Assembly: GCF_004000985.1 (NCBI RefSeq)
Contig: NZ_BIMH01000006.1
Coordinates: 62,001-126,000 of the forward strand
DNA: 64,000 nt
Direction of reading: 5' to 3'
DNA from: Paenibacillus validus NBRC 15382
GTDB taxonomy: Bacteria; Bacillota; Bacilli; Paenibacillales; NBRC-103111
Each line of letters opens with the position of its first letter. Position 1 is the stretch's first letter. The position numbers and the translations under genes are program-made. Below the pieces are notes generated by a model. It searched no databases, was not told the DNA's origin, and saw only the letters and a program-made list of their open reading frames with translations. Positions 55,589 through 63,829 of the stretch are shown here, one piece after another.

Positions 55589-55717
55589 ATGAGCCATTCC
55601 AAACGCCGCCAGGAAAACGAGTGGAAAATCCGCAAGCAGTCCCCGCATCCCCACGGTAAGATCAAGTCGCTTGCCGAATATTCGGACGAATACGATGCCC
55701 GGCATTCGCAGCAGTAA
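55589..55717 (+). CDS. 42-residue hydrophilic protein
   Basis: ATG 55589 lies eight to ten bases after GAAGGGA. The sequence is polar and basic at first (MSHSKRRQENEWKIRKQS) and acidic and tyrosine-rich at the end (LAEYSDEYDARHSQQ). No motif is known. It stands before a shared terminator, near a spore protein gene. Coding is supported by the site and composition only. Confidence 0.45.
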   Translation: MSHSKRRQENEWKIRKQSPHPHGKIKSLAEYSDEYDARHSQQ

Positions 55718-55779
55718 GCGGTCGTAAATGCAAGCTGCTCGTGCCCTGCGTAATTGTAACGAACAGGTGTTTCGCACCA

Positions 55780-55810
55780 AAGCACACCTTCCCGCCCGGG
55801 AGGTGTGCTT
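55780..55810. terminator. Bidirectional terminator
   Basis: AAGCACACCT pairs with AGGTGTGCTT around an 11-base loop that itself holds CCCG/CGGG. Confidence 0.8.
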
Positions 55811-55835
55811 CTTGATCATCGCGGCGCTAAACCGT

Positions 55836-56114
55836 TTATTTTCCTGCCAGCCGCTCCTGCGCCATCCGGATCATCTCGCGCACCATCGCGCCCCCGATTT
55901 GCCCGCCGATTTGCCCGGCCTGCTCCGTAGACAAATGGCCGTTGCCGTTCGGTTGGAGCGGTATGCCGAGAGATCGGGCCACCTCGTACTTGACGTTGTC
56001 CGGTTGCGCGGAATTCGTGCTGTATCCCTCCCTGCGCATCACTTCGGCCTTGAATTGGTCCAGGGCGTAACCGGCCCCGGGCACAACGGTTCTTCTGCTT
56101 CTTCTTCTGGCCAT
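55836..56114 (-). CDS. Alpha/beta-type small acid-soluble spore protein
   Basis: The 92-residue DNA-binding spore protein coats and protects DNA in dormant spores. It has the family pattern ALDQFKAEVMRREGY, then VKYEVARSLGIPL, then GQIGGQIGGAMVREMIRMAQERL. The N-terminus is more basic than usual (MARRRSRRTVVPGAGY). ATG 56114 has AAGGAGG eight bases upstream. Expression would be forespore-specific. It shows that the host makes endospores. Confidence 0.9.
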   Translation of the reverse strand: MARRRSRRTVVPGAGYALDQFKAEVMRREGYSTNSAQPDNVKYEVARSLGIPLQPNGNGHLSTEQAGQIGGQIGGAMVREMIRMAQERLAGK

Positions 56115-56226
56115 TCTGCCATCCTCCTTACCGTTTTGCAGTTCTTGTTGCAAAGGAAGTAAAGCTGCGATATGATAAAAATAAGAACATATGTTCTTGT
56201 CAATCCTTCCTTTCGAGGTGTACGAT

Positions 56227-57174
56227 ATGAGAGCGAACTATGAGCCGATAAACGCGAAGCAGGTTTTGAATCCCGTCAAAAGTCCCTCGATGCCGTTCGA
56301 CTGGTCGATTAACCCGTACCGCGGATGCCAGCACGGTTGTAGTTTTTGTTATGCCAGGTCAACTCATACATTCCTGGGATTGGATACGGACGATACCTTC
56401 CAACGCCATATCTTGTTCAAGCAAAATGCGGCCGCGGCGCTGGAATCGCAGCTGGAACGCATGCTTCGCCAGAAGAACGGACGAAGCCGCATCGGCAAAG
56501 TGGCGATCGGGACCGCCACCGATCCTTATCAGCCGCTCGAGAAGAACGAGCAGCTTACGCGCCAATGCCTTGAAGTGTTGGCCGCCTATCATATTCCGGC
56601 CAGCATTACAACCCGTTCCCCCCTTGTTTTACGGGATGTGGACCTGCTGCGGAAAATTCCCGGCTGCACCGTGAACGTAAGCGTGAACACGCTGGACAAA
56701 TCGGTATGGCGCAGCTTCGAGCCGATGTCGCCCGCGCCCGAACCGCGACTGGACACGGTGCGCCGCTTGCGGGAGCATGGCGTGGACGCCGGCGTGTTTC
56801 TGGCGCCGATGCTGCCTTGGATCACGGACGGGGCCGAGCAATTGGAGCCGCTCGTCGGGCGCATCGCGCAAAGCGGCGCCACCTTCGTAATGGGCTCCGT
56901 CCTCCGCTTGAACACCGCCGCGGTGAAATCATGGTTTTTTCATTCGCTTCGCCTGCATTACGCTCCGCTAGTAAGCCGGTATGCGCAGCTGTATGCAGGC
57001 TCGCCGTCGGCGCCGAAGCCATACCGCGAGCAGGTTATGGAACGGCTGGACCGCCTGCTGCAATCGAACGGGCTAACGGCCTATAAACCGCTGTCGGGTC
57101 AGCATACTAGTCCGAGCCCTGACAACGCAAAAAACACCGAACAACGTCCGGTGCAGCTGACTTTCGATATTTAA
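56227..57174 (+). CDS. SPL-like radical SAM protein (Rv2578c family)
   Basis: The 315-residue enzyme binds a [4Fe-4S] cluster through CxxxCxxC in YRGCQHGCSFCYAR (about 34-47) and uses SAM radicals. IGTATDPYQPLEK and SITTRSPLVLRDVDLL are typical of the spore-photoproduct-lyase-like radical SAM group often called DNA repair photolyases. The true substrate is not settled. ATG 56227 has GAGGTG five bases upstream. Its stop overlaps that of the convergent fetB-like gene by two to three bases. Confidence 0.88.
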   Translation: MRANYEPINAKQVLNPVKSPSMPFDWSINPYRGCQHGCSFCYARSTHTFLGLDTDDTFQRHILFKQNAAAALESQLERMLRQKNGRSRIGKVAIGTATDPYQPLEKNEQLTRQCLEVLAAYHIPASITTRSPLVLRDVDLLRKIPGCTVNVSVNTLDKSVWRSFEPMSPAPEPRLDTVRRLREHGVDAGVFLAPMLPWITDGAEQLEPLVGRIAQSGATFVMGSVLRLNTAAVKSWFFHSLRLHYAPLVSRYAQLYAGSPSAPKPYREQVMERLDRLLQSNGLTAYKPLSGQHTSPSPDNAKNTEQRPVQLTFDI

Positions 57175-57935
57175 CGATTCGCATCCTCCGTGACCCTAAG
57201 CCGGGAGTCGGCGGTAAACCATAACTTATAGCTGATCAGGCTGAGCAGCATCGCTGTCAATGCGGCCGAAGAAGCCAGAATGAACATGATCAGCACCTGG
57301 TAGCGCACCGCTTCGATCGGGTCCGCCCCGGCTACGATCATGCCGGTCATCATCCCCGGGAGCTGTACCAGTCCGACGGTTTTCATCCCGTCCACCGTCG
57401 GAATCATGCTGGCGCGAACCGCACGCTTCAGCGAGCCTTGAACCGCCTGCCGGGCCGTAGCTCCCAAGGCGAGCAGCGTCTCCATCTCACCGCGCGACGT
57501 CTCCATCTCGCGCTTCATTTGACTCAAGAACAAGCCCGATACGATCATCGCGGTGCCGATCGTGATGCCGCTGATCGGGATTATGTATTGGGCAGTCGGT
57601 TCAATCATGCGCAGCACGAGCAGCAATCCGATCGTAACCGCTTCAGTGCAGCCGATCGCCGCCGCGATCCGAAGGCGTAAGCCCTTCAGCCGTTTGGCCC
57701 GTCCGCCGGCATTCCATGAGGCTACGCCGATCATCATCAGCACGAGCAGCACGATGAGCGCGGGATGCCGCGAATCGAATACGAAGTGCAGCACATAACC
57801 GATGGCAAGCAGTTGAACGGCGGAACGAATCGTGCCGATCGCAATTTCTTTCTCCAATCCGAGCTTCTGGCGAATGGATAGAACCATTGTCACCGCCACG
57901 AAGATCAAGGTGCAGGCAAGCGCGGCGTTAGACAT
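57171..57935 (-). CDS. fetB: FetB-like ABC transporter permease
   Basis: The 254-residue membrane protein of the UPF0014/FetB family has seven helices. It includes MVLSIRQKLGLEKEIAIGTIRSAVQLLAIGYVL, TEAVTIGLLL, GNAMIVSGLF-like GTAMIVSGLFLSQM and the conserved EMETLLALGATARQA coupling region, followed by LVQLPGMMTGMI. E. coli FetAB exports iron under oxidative stress. ATG 57935 overlaps the stop of the ATPase gene by eight bases, with AAGGATG as site. Confidence 0.9.
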   Translation of the reverse strand: MSNAALACTLIFVAVTMVLSIRQKLGLEKEIAIGTIRSAVQLLAIGYVLHFVFDSRHPALIVLLVLMMIGVASWNAGGRAKRLKGLRLRIAAAIGCTEAVTIGLLLVLRMIEPTAQYIIPISGITIGTAMIVSGLFLSQMKREMETSRGEMETLLALGATARQAVQGSLKRAVRASMIPTVDGMKTVGLVQLPGMMTGMIVAGADPIEAVRYQVLIMFILASSAALTAMLLSLISYKLWFTADSRLRVTEDANR

Positions 57936-58680
57936 TCGCTTCATCCTTTCCGGCCGCAGGCCACTCGATGAAACGACGAGCCGGTTCCGTTTCCGGTTGC
58001 CGGAAGAACGCCGCCGTATCGCCCTGTTCCAGCAGCTGTCCATCGGCCATAAACCAGACGCGATCGCTGACTTGCTTCGCTTGCTCCAAATCGTGCGTGA
58101 TCCAGACGCAGGCGGTGCCCTCCCGCTCCGACCACGCGTTCAGCCACTGTTCGACGGCGCGTTTGCTGCCGGGATCCAGGGATGCCGTCACTTCGTCCAG
58201 CAGCAGCACGTCGGGACGGGCAAGCAGCGTACGAACCAGGGCAGTGCGCTGCTTCTCTCCGCCGGACAGCTCGGACGCCGGCTTGCTCCAGGCGAGAGCT
58301 CCGAGGCCTAATGCCTCCATGCACGTGCGGGCAAGCTCCCGGTCAAACGGGGTGCCATGCAAGCGGCTGACCGTCCGCAGGTTGTCCTCGACGCTTCCGG
58401 TCAACATCACGGCCTGCTGCGCAACGTAGCTCACCTTAGCTCTCCATTCCTGCGGCTTCCAATTGTCGGCTGGCTGACCGTGCAGCGATAGACCGCCTTC
58501 GTCCATGGCGTCCAGCCGGGCGATGATACGCAGCAGCGTCGTTTTGCCTTGCCCGGACACGCCGAGCAAGGCTACCCGCTGACCGCGATGGACCTCTGCG
58601 GTAATCCCTTGAAACAAATAACGGTCGGGGGCTTCGTGCCGGCGTTTGGATAATTGATCGATCGATAAGAAAACAGTCAA
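57928..58680 (-). CDS. fetA: FetA-like ABC transporter ATPase
   Basis: The 250-residue ATPase has Walker A LGVSGQGKTTLL (about 41-52), Q-loop SYVAQQ, signature LSGGEKQR and Walker B VLLLDEVTASLD, with an H-loop WITHD. It powers the FetB permease with which it overlaps, probably for iron export. TTG 58680 is chosen because GGGAGG lies nine bases upstream; a GTG at 58713 has no site. Confidence 0.88.
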   Translation of the reverse strand: MTVFLSIDQLSKRRHEAPDRYLFQGITAEVHRGQRVALLGVSGQGKTTLLRIIARLDAMDEGGLSLHGQPADNWKPQEWRAKVSYVAQQAVMLTGSVEDNLRTVSRLHGTPFDRELARTCMEALGLGALAWSKPASELSGGEKQRTALVRTLLARPDVLLLDEVTASLDPGSKRAVEQWLNAWSEREGTACVWITHDLEQAKQVSDRVWFMADGQLLEQGDTAAFFRQPETEPARRFIEWPAAGKDEANV

Positions 58681-58832
58681 AGAAAAGGACCTCCCGATTA
58701 AATGATCCGTCACGATAACATCGATTCGTGATACATACAGATCATTATGGGCGCTTATCTGCGGGAATGCACCAGTTTAGAATAAATCCGCCAAGAGAGA
58801 AATCCGGGAACTTTCCTCTTGCCCCTTCACTG

Positions 58833-59852
58833 TTACGAGCCCCGGTGGTATTGTTCCACCAGCTTGTCGAGCCTGCCGATCTGGTAGCCGTAATCGAAGA
58901 GCGACGTAGCCACGATCGCCAAGCGCAAATCCTCGTCCGGGCGCTCCCGGTTCTCCGCCATCATTTCGCGCATAAACCGGTTGCTGTCGGCTTCCACGCG
59001 CTCGATTTCCGGCGGCTCGGTTTCCTTCAGCTTTTCATCAAATTTCAGCAGCACATGCTCGTGAAACTTAATGAGCTTCTCCAGATGCCGGTCGAAGGCC
59101 TTATCAATCTCCTCGCTCCGGTCGGCCTGAAAATAATGCTGCTCCACTGCCTCGAGCACATCAAGCCCCTTGCGCAGCGTCGCATGCATCTGCTGGTACA
59201 CGACGAGATCGCGGATTTTGCTGAATTTGGCGCCCTTCAGCTTCTTGTACTCCTCTTCGAGCAGCTTGAATTTGGCCTCGATTCCGCCGAGCGCGTCCTC
59301 CAGCTTCCGCTTCTCGTCGCGAAACACGCTCTCCTTCAGCTCGTCGGACACGGCCGTCCGGAGCAGCAGCGAAAGCTTCGCGAACACGCTTTCGATCTGC
59401 GCCACGAACTGTTCCCGAGGATTCGGGGGAATGAAGAAAATGTTGATCAGCGATGCCGTTCCGATCCCGATCAATATTTGCAAAAAGCGGTTCAACGCAA
59501 ACTGCCATTGGCCGGATGCTTCCATGACCGCAATGACCGTGACAAGCGTCAGCCCGACGGTCTCCTCCATTTTCAGCTTTAAGCAAATCATGATGACCAG
59601 CACGCACATAAGCCCGATTGCGAACGGGTCTTTCGATAAATACATACCTGCCCCAAGCGCGAGCACCGCGCCCAGCGTATTCGTCTGCAGCTGCTCAAGA
59701 AAGTGGCGCCAGGAACGATAAATCGTCGGCTGCATCGCAAAAATGGCTGCCACCGCGGCAATAACCGGCGAAGAGATGTGCAAAAACGAACTGATGTATA
59801 AGGAAACGGTTACTGCAATCCCGGTTTTCAGCATACGCGCGCCGAACGTCAC
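58833..59852 (-). CDS. Aromatic acid exporter/FUSC-family membrane protein
   Basis: The 339-residue protein has six helices in about 1-140 (IKTGIAVTVSLYISSFL-like start, FAMQPTIYRSWRHFLEQLQTNTLGAVLAL) and a long helical cytoplasmic domain (about 145-335; EAKFKLLEEEYKKLKGAKFSKIRDL). The layout matches YqjA-type aromatic acid exporters. GTG 59852 has AAGGAGG eight bases upstream. It is a single gene. Confidence 0.85.
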   Translation of the reverse strand: MTFGARMLKTGIAVTVSLYISSFLHISSPVIAAVAAIFAMQPTIYRSWRHFLEQLQTNTLGAVLALGAGMYLSKDPFAIGLMCVLVIMICLKLKMEETVGLTLVTVIAVMEASGQWQFALNRFLQILIGIGTASLINIFFIPPNPREQFVAQIESVFAKLSLLLRTAVSDELKESVFRDEKRKLEDALGGIEAKFKLLEEEYKKLKGAKFSKIRDLVVYQQMHATLRKGLDVLEAVEQHYFQADRSEEIDKAFDRHLEKLIKFHEHVLLKFDEKLKETEPPEIERVEADSNRFMREMMAENRERPDEDLRLAIVATSLFDYGYQIGRLDKLVEQYHRGS

Positions 59853-59882
59853 GATGATCCCTCCTTGTGAGCTAATGAACCG

Positions 59883-60360
59883 TCAGTCGAATCCGGAAGC
59901 GATCGTCGCCTCATCTGCGGCGTACCGGACCAGCTCTTCCCCAAGTGACGAGGCTATTATCCCGGCTTCAAGCGCGCAATCGCAGGCGCTGCAGCGGAAC
60001 GTTCCGCCGCCGGACACGACGATGTATGAGGTCGTAGTCGAGAGCAGCTGCGGCCTGACTTGATGGCCGGCCGACGGCTCCAGCGTGCCCGCGGGAGAAC
60101 GCGGACTGTTCCCCTTTGGCCGGACCCGGTCAGCAGCGAATCGTATTCGATACGTGCGGCAAGCGGGGCGGCTCTCGGTTGCGGCTGCGCTCGAAACTAC
60201 ATCTGTCTCTAGCGATTATACCGGGCTTAAGCCGCTCTAGCAACCGTCAAATCGGCGGCAGCGGCCTGTATCCGCCCTATCCGGATCCTATCCCAATCTA
60301 TATCGAAAAGGAGGTTCTCCAGATGCGCTTCGGGCACATGCCGACGCCGCGCTGAAGCCA
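59883..60360 (-). other. Intergenic stretch with an orphan cysteine-rich frame
   Basis: This 480-base gap has no gene I can support. On the minus strand a long open frame ends at 59883 and encodes a protein-like VSGGGTFRCSACDCALEAGIIASSLGEELVRYAADEATIASGFD segment with high GC3, but its only start is a GTG at 60017 without a site. A promoter-like pair (TTGCTA, 17 bases, TATAAT) on the minus strand lies near 60210-60240, and CGTATCGAATACG near 60145 folds on itself. On the plus strand AAGGAGG at 60309 precedes a ten-codon ORF at 60323. It may be a decayed gene or an unrecognised RNA. Confidence 0.3.
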
Positions 60361-60386
60361 TTAAAGGCTTGCCCGGCGGGCCGCCA

Positions 60387-61064
60387 TTAACGTCGGCTGA
60401 AACCCGGCCTGCCCGCCGCGTACAGCATCGCAAAGCTGATCGCGATCATGGCGAAACACCAGAGCCAGGCCAAGCCCAGGTTGCCGGCATCGACCGCGAA
60501 GTAAATGGCGGTCGGTACGGTTTGCGTGCGGCCCGGGATATTGCCCGCCAGCATGAGCGTCGCGCCGAACTCCCCGAGCCCGCGCGCAAAGCCGAGCACA
60601 TAACCGGACACGAGCGAACGCCACGCTAAAGGAAGCGTAATAAACCGCAGCACCTGCCGCTCGCTCGCCCCCATCGAACGGGCGGCATCCTGCAGATCGG
60701 CGTCGGCCGACTGAAAACCGACCTTCAACGTCTGGTACACGAGCGGGAAGGCGACGACGACGGCGGCGATGACGGCCGCTCCCCAGCTGAACACGATGGA
60801 CTGTCCGAAGACGTTCTCGAACAGCCGACCGACCGGACTCTGCCGACCGAACACGACGAGCAGTACGAACCCTACGACGGTCGGGGGGAGCACCAGCGGC
60901 AGCATGATGAACGTCTCCACGATCGTCCTGCCCCGGAATTTCGCCAGACTCATGCGCCATGCGACCCAAGCGGCCGCGACGAAAACGACGGCGCTGGCGA
61001 TTAGCGAAACCTTCAGCGACAAGGCCACCGGCTCAAGGAAGGCAGCCCCATTCATCCTGCTCAT
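60387..61064 (-). CDS. modB: Molybdate ABC transporter permease
   Basis: The 225-residue permease has five helices. The EAA loop DLQDAARSMGASERQVLRFITLPLAWRSLVSGYVLGFARGLGEFGATLMLAGNIPGRTQT is diagnostic of ModB, including the closing TQT(V/L)P(T)AIY. It moves molybdate or tungstate with ModA and an ATPase. ATG 61064 lies two bases after the modA stop. The expected modC ATPase gene does not follow. Confidence 0.94.
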   Translation of the reverse strand: MSRMNGAAFLEPVALSLKVSLIASAVVFVAAAWVAWRMSLAKFRGRTIVETFIMLPLVLPPTVVGFVLLVVFGRQSPVGRLFENVFGQSIVFSWGAAVIAAVVVAFPLVYQTLKVGFQSADADLQDAARSMGASERQVLRFITLPLAWRSLVSGYVLGFARGLGEFGATLMLAGNIPGRTQTVPTAIYFAVDAGNLGLAWLWCFAMIAISFAMLYAAGRPGFSRR

Positions 61065-61066
61065 CG

Positions 61067-61855
61067 TTATCGTCCCGGCAGGCGGAAGCCGTATTTGACG
61101 AAGACAGACGAAGCCGCTTCAGACTGCAAATACGTGTACAGCCGCTTCGCTTCCTCCGGATGCTTCGACGCTTTCACCAAACCGATCGGATATTCGATCG
61201 CGCTATAGCTTTTCGGGTCGATCGTGAACGCCACCTTCGCCTTCGTGGACGCCAGCGCATCGGTTTTATAAACGATTCCGGCCTCCGTGTTGCCCGTCTC
61301 CACGTAACTCAGCACTTGCCGGACATCCTTGGCATATACGATCTTCGCCTGAACCGCATCCCACAGCTTCTGATATGTAAGTGCTTCCTTTGCGTAGGCG
61401 CCGGCCGGTACCGATTCCGGTTGACCGACCGCAAGCTTTTTCACTGCAGGCTCGGCCAGCTGTTCGAGCGAGGCGAGCGATACGCCGCCGTCCGCCGGAA
61501 CGACGACGACGAGCTCATTGGTCAGCAGATTCGATTGCCACTTGCCATCGATAAGCCCCTTCTCGAGAAGAGCTGCCATTTGCTTATTCCCGGCGGAAAT
61601 AAACACGTCGCTCGGCGCCCCCTGCTCGATTTGCTGCTGCAGCGTGCCCGACGCTCCCAAATTAAAAGTCAGCTTGATGTCGGGATTATGGAGCTCAAAG
61701 TCGGCTTGAACCTCCTTCAAGCTGTCCGTTAAGCTCGCGGCCGCCGATACGACCAGCTCTACCTGAGGAGCAGGCTTCCCGGCCGTACACCCCGTCATCG
61801 TCGCAACCCCAAACAGAATCAAACAAATGAATATCCTTCGCATTAACCCGGTCAT
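61067..61855 (-). CDS. modA: Molybdate-binding lipoprotein
   Basis: The 262-residue protein has a signal peptide and lipobox MTGC (Cys about 23). The mature part has VVSAAASLTDSLKEVQADFE, FNLGASGTLQQQIEQGAPSDVFISAG and AGIVYKTDA, the ModA oxyanion-binding loops with Ser and Ala residues that hold molybdate. ATG 61855 is used, though ATG 61843 is possible; the site is GGGGGCG/AAGGGG. It heads modAB and is divergent from the HTH regulator at 62037. Confidence 0.93.
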   Translation of the reverse strand: MTGLMRRIFICLILFGVATMTGCTAGKPAPQVELVVSAAASLTDSLKEVQADFELHNPDIKLTFNLGASGTLQQQIEQGAPSDVFISAGNKQMAALLEKGLIDGKWQSNLLTNELVVVVPADGGVSLASLEQLAEPAVKKLAVGQPESVPAGAYAKEALTYQKLWDAVQAKIVYAKDVRQVLSYVETGNTEAGIVYKTDALASTKAKVAFTIDPKSYSAIEYPIGLVKASKHPEEAKRLYTYLQSEAASSVFVKYGFRLPGR

Positions 61856-61928
61856 CCCCTTCGCGCCCCCATTCTTTTTACTTTCATGTCTCGAATTGTA
61901 GCACAACCTAAGTTCTATTTAAATATAT

Positions 61929-61959
61929 TTAGTTATAATTAGTTATGTTTAATTATAAT
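61929..61959. repeat. TTAGTTAT direct repeats in the modA-regulator gap
   Basis: TTAGTTAT occurs at 61929-61936 and 61939-61946, followed by TTTAATTATAAT. It lies between modA and the divergent HTH regulator and is a likely operator region. Confidence 0.45.
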
Positions 61960-61965
61960 CAACGC

Positions 61966-62006
61966 GAACATCCCTTCGGCCATCGCTGGAGGGATGTTCT
62001 TATTTT
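61966..62006 (+). terminator. Terminator-like hairpin in the leader of the HTH regulator
   Basis: GAACATCCCT pairs perfectly with AGGGATGTTC (14-base loop), followed by TTATTTT. A TATAAT at 62010-62015 lies just after it, so it may insulate the regulator gene or attenuate it. Confidence 0.65.
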
Positions 62007-62036
62007 CGGTATAATAGCCTTAAGGCGGTGAAGCTG

Positions 62037-62981
62037 TTGTCCCACGAACTTTCGTATACAACCGAAGACATTGCAAAAATTTTAAAAATATCCAAGCTCA
62101 CGGTGTACGATCTGATCAAAAAAGGCGAATTGCCCGCGTACCGGGTAGGCCGCCAAATGCGCGTCGACGCCGACGACTTGGAACGATATAAGGCCAGAGC
62201 GAAGGGCGGGAACCTGCGTCCGGCCGTCCCTCAGCCCGAGACCGTGCGTCTGGACACGATCCGCGAGACGGCGGGCGTCAGGCCGCTTGTCATTACCGGA
62301 CAAGACGTGAGCCTCGACATCTTGACGAAGCATATCGAGAAGCGGACGAAATCGTACCGGCCGCTGCGTTCCCATGTCGGAAGCCTGGACAGTCTCATCG
62401 CGATGTATCAAGGCCAAGCCGACATCGTCAGCACCCACCTGCTGGATGGAGATACGGGCACGTACAACGTCCCTTATGTCCGCAAGCTGCTGACCGGCCA
62501 TGCCTACGTCGTCCTCAACCTTGTCGTGCGGGGGGCAGGTTTATATGTGCGCCGCGGTAATCCGAAGCAGATCTTGGGTTGGGCCGATCTCGCGAGAGAC
62601 GACATCCGGATCGTGAACCGGGAAAAGGGTGCGGGAGCGCGCGTGCTGCTCGACGAGCAGCTGCGGCTGCATGCCCTCTCTTCCCGTGATGTGAACGGTT
62701 ACGACGACGAGGAGTCGAACCATCTGGGCGTGGCCGGCAAAGTGGCGAGCGGGGAAGCCGACGCCGGTGTCGGCATCGAGCGGGCGGCGTCGATGGTGGG
62801 CGTCGATTTCATTCCGCTTATTCAGGAGCGGTACGATCTGGTCATGCTGAAACATCCGCACAATGAGGAATGGATCGGGCTGATCACGGAAATTGTCCGT
62901 TCGGATGCTTTCAAGAAAGAGCTTCGTTCGATCCAGGGGTACGATCTTACGCATACGGGGACGGTCATGTATGAGTGTTGA
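62037..62981 (+). CDS. HTH regulator fused to periplasmic-binding-like domain (molybdate-type)
   Basis: The 314-residue protein has an N-terminal excisionase/MerR-like helix-turn-helix (about 6-55; TTEDIAKILKISKLTVYDLIKKGELPAYRVGRQMRVDADDLERY) and a PBP-like ligand domain (about 75-310). The latter contains SLDSLIAMYQGQADIVSTHLLDGDTGTYNVPYVRKLL and EKGAGARVLLDEQL, related to ModA/TupA-like proteins. It probably binds molybdate, tungstate or the cofactor in the cytoplasm and controls modAB. TTG 62037 is chosen eight bases after AAGGCGG. Confidence 0.88.
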   Translation: MSHELSYTTEDIAKILKISKLTVYDLIKKGELPAYRVGRQMRVDADDLERYKARAKGGNLRPAVPQPETVRLDTIRETAGVRPLVITGQDVSLDILTKHIEKRTKSYRPLRSHVGSLDSLIAMYQGQADIVSTHLLDGDTGTYNVPYVRKLLTGHAYVVLNLVVRGAGLYVRRGNPKQILGWADLARDDIRIVNREKGAGARVLLDEQLRLHALSSRDVNGYDDEESNHLGVAGKVASGEADAGVGIERAASMVGVDFIPLIQERYDLVMLKHPHNEEWIGLITEIVRSDAFKKELRSIQGYDLTHTGTVMYEC

Positions 62982-63024
62982 CCGCTGCAATATGTCGAAA
63001 CGAACATCAAGTCGAGGTGAACAC

Positions 63025-63744
63025 GTGGATCAAGAGCTGAACCAAGAGCCAACGGAACCGTATACAGATGCGGAGCTCCCGTCTCATAAACGATGCGCGC
63101 ACTGTCAGGAAATGAAGCCGCTTACCGACTTTTTGCGGCGAACCGGCAGACGTTCCGGCAAATCGTCCCGCCGCGGCGCATGCCGCGCTTGCCGGATGGA
63201 ACGCAAGCCGCAAAGCGGCGAAACGCCGGGCCAAGAAGCGAGGGCCCGAAAGCGGCCCCGCTCACGCAAGCGGGCCGCCGCCCGGCCAGCGGCTGAGGAG
63301 GCGCTTGTTCTTACGCCGAAGCGGCGGATCAGCCGGCCGCTGCCTATCCCGCCGCCAAGGCCCAAAGGACCGGACGTGTCTGTGCTGCGGGTCAACCGCG
63401 AAGGCTTCGTCTGGATGCGGGGCCGCACGGACAAAGGCCGCCGCTGGCAGCAGGAAACGGATCTTGAAACGGCGGTAACGCTTGTGCGGGAGTTTGCAGC
63501 CGTCGTCGTCAACCGGCACACGATTCGTCGCGTGTATACCAATAGAATGTTCCGCCTTTACATTTTGACGCGCGACCACTACACCTGCCACTTCTGCGGC
63601 GAATACGGCGATACGATCGATCATCTGCTCCCCCGTGCCAAAGGCGGCCACACGACGCCCGTCAACTGCGTCTGCGCCTGTCACATCTGCAATCAGGAGA
63701 AGGCGGATCGCAGCCTGGATGAGTTTATCGTATCCGAAGATTAG
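63025..63744 (+). CDS. HNH endonuclease with N-terminal zinc-ribbon-like motif
   Basis: The 239-residue protein has an N-terminal four-cysteine site (RCAHCQEMKPL...CRACR, about 23-55), a strongly basic Arg/Lys/Pro linker (about 56-120), a middle domain (RVNREGFVWMRGRTDKGRRWQQET) and a C-terminal HNH nuclease (about 185-235). That domain has CHFCGEYGDTIDHLLPRAKGG, NCVCACHICNQEKADRS, with His of IDH, Asn and zinc cysteines intact. GTG 63025 has GAGGTGA five bases upstream. No mobile element or restriction partner is adjacent. It follows the HTH regulator by 43 bases. Confidence 0.85.
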   Translation: MDQELNQEPTEPYTDAELPSHKRCAHCQEMKPLTDFLRRTGRRSGKSSRRGACRACRMERKPQSGETPGQEARARKRPRSRKRAAARPAAEEALVLTPKRRISRPLPIPPPRPKGPDVSVLRVNREGFVWMRGRTDKGRRWQQETDLETAVTLVREFAAVVVNRHTIRRVYTNRMFRLYILTRDHYTCHFCGEYGDTIDHLLPRAKGGHTTPVNCVCACHICNQEKADRSLDEFIVSED

Positions 63745-63751
63745 CCATGCC

Positions 63752-63790
63752 AAAGACCGCCCGGATTCCTTCCATCCCGGACGGTCTTTT
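63752..63790. terminator. Intrinsic terminator after the HNH gene
   Basis: AAAGACCG/CGGTCTTT with inner CCGG/CCGG pairing; followed by TTTTC. Confidence 0.75.
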
Positions 63791-63829
63791 CTGCTTGCTA
63801 GCGGCGCCGCTCGCCGGTTGCCGACCAGC

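Noticed and set aside
60040-60190. Minus-strand AAGTCAGG and GGGGAACAGTCC parts that recall a cobalamin riboswitch
   Set aside because: The central conserved core of that family is missing and no B12 gene follows; resemblance is partial only.
60323-60355. Ten-codon ORF with a perfect AAGGAGG site
   Set aside because: Too short to call a gene; noted only as part of the unexplained gap.
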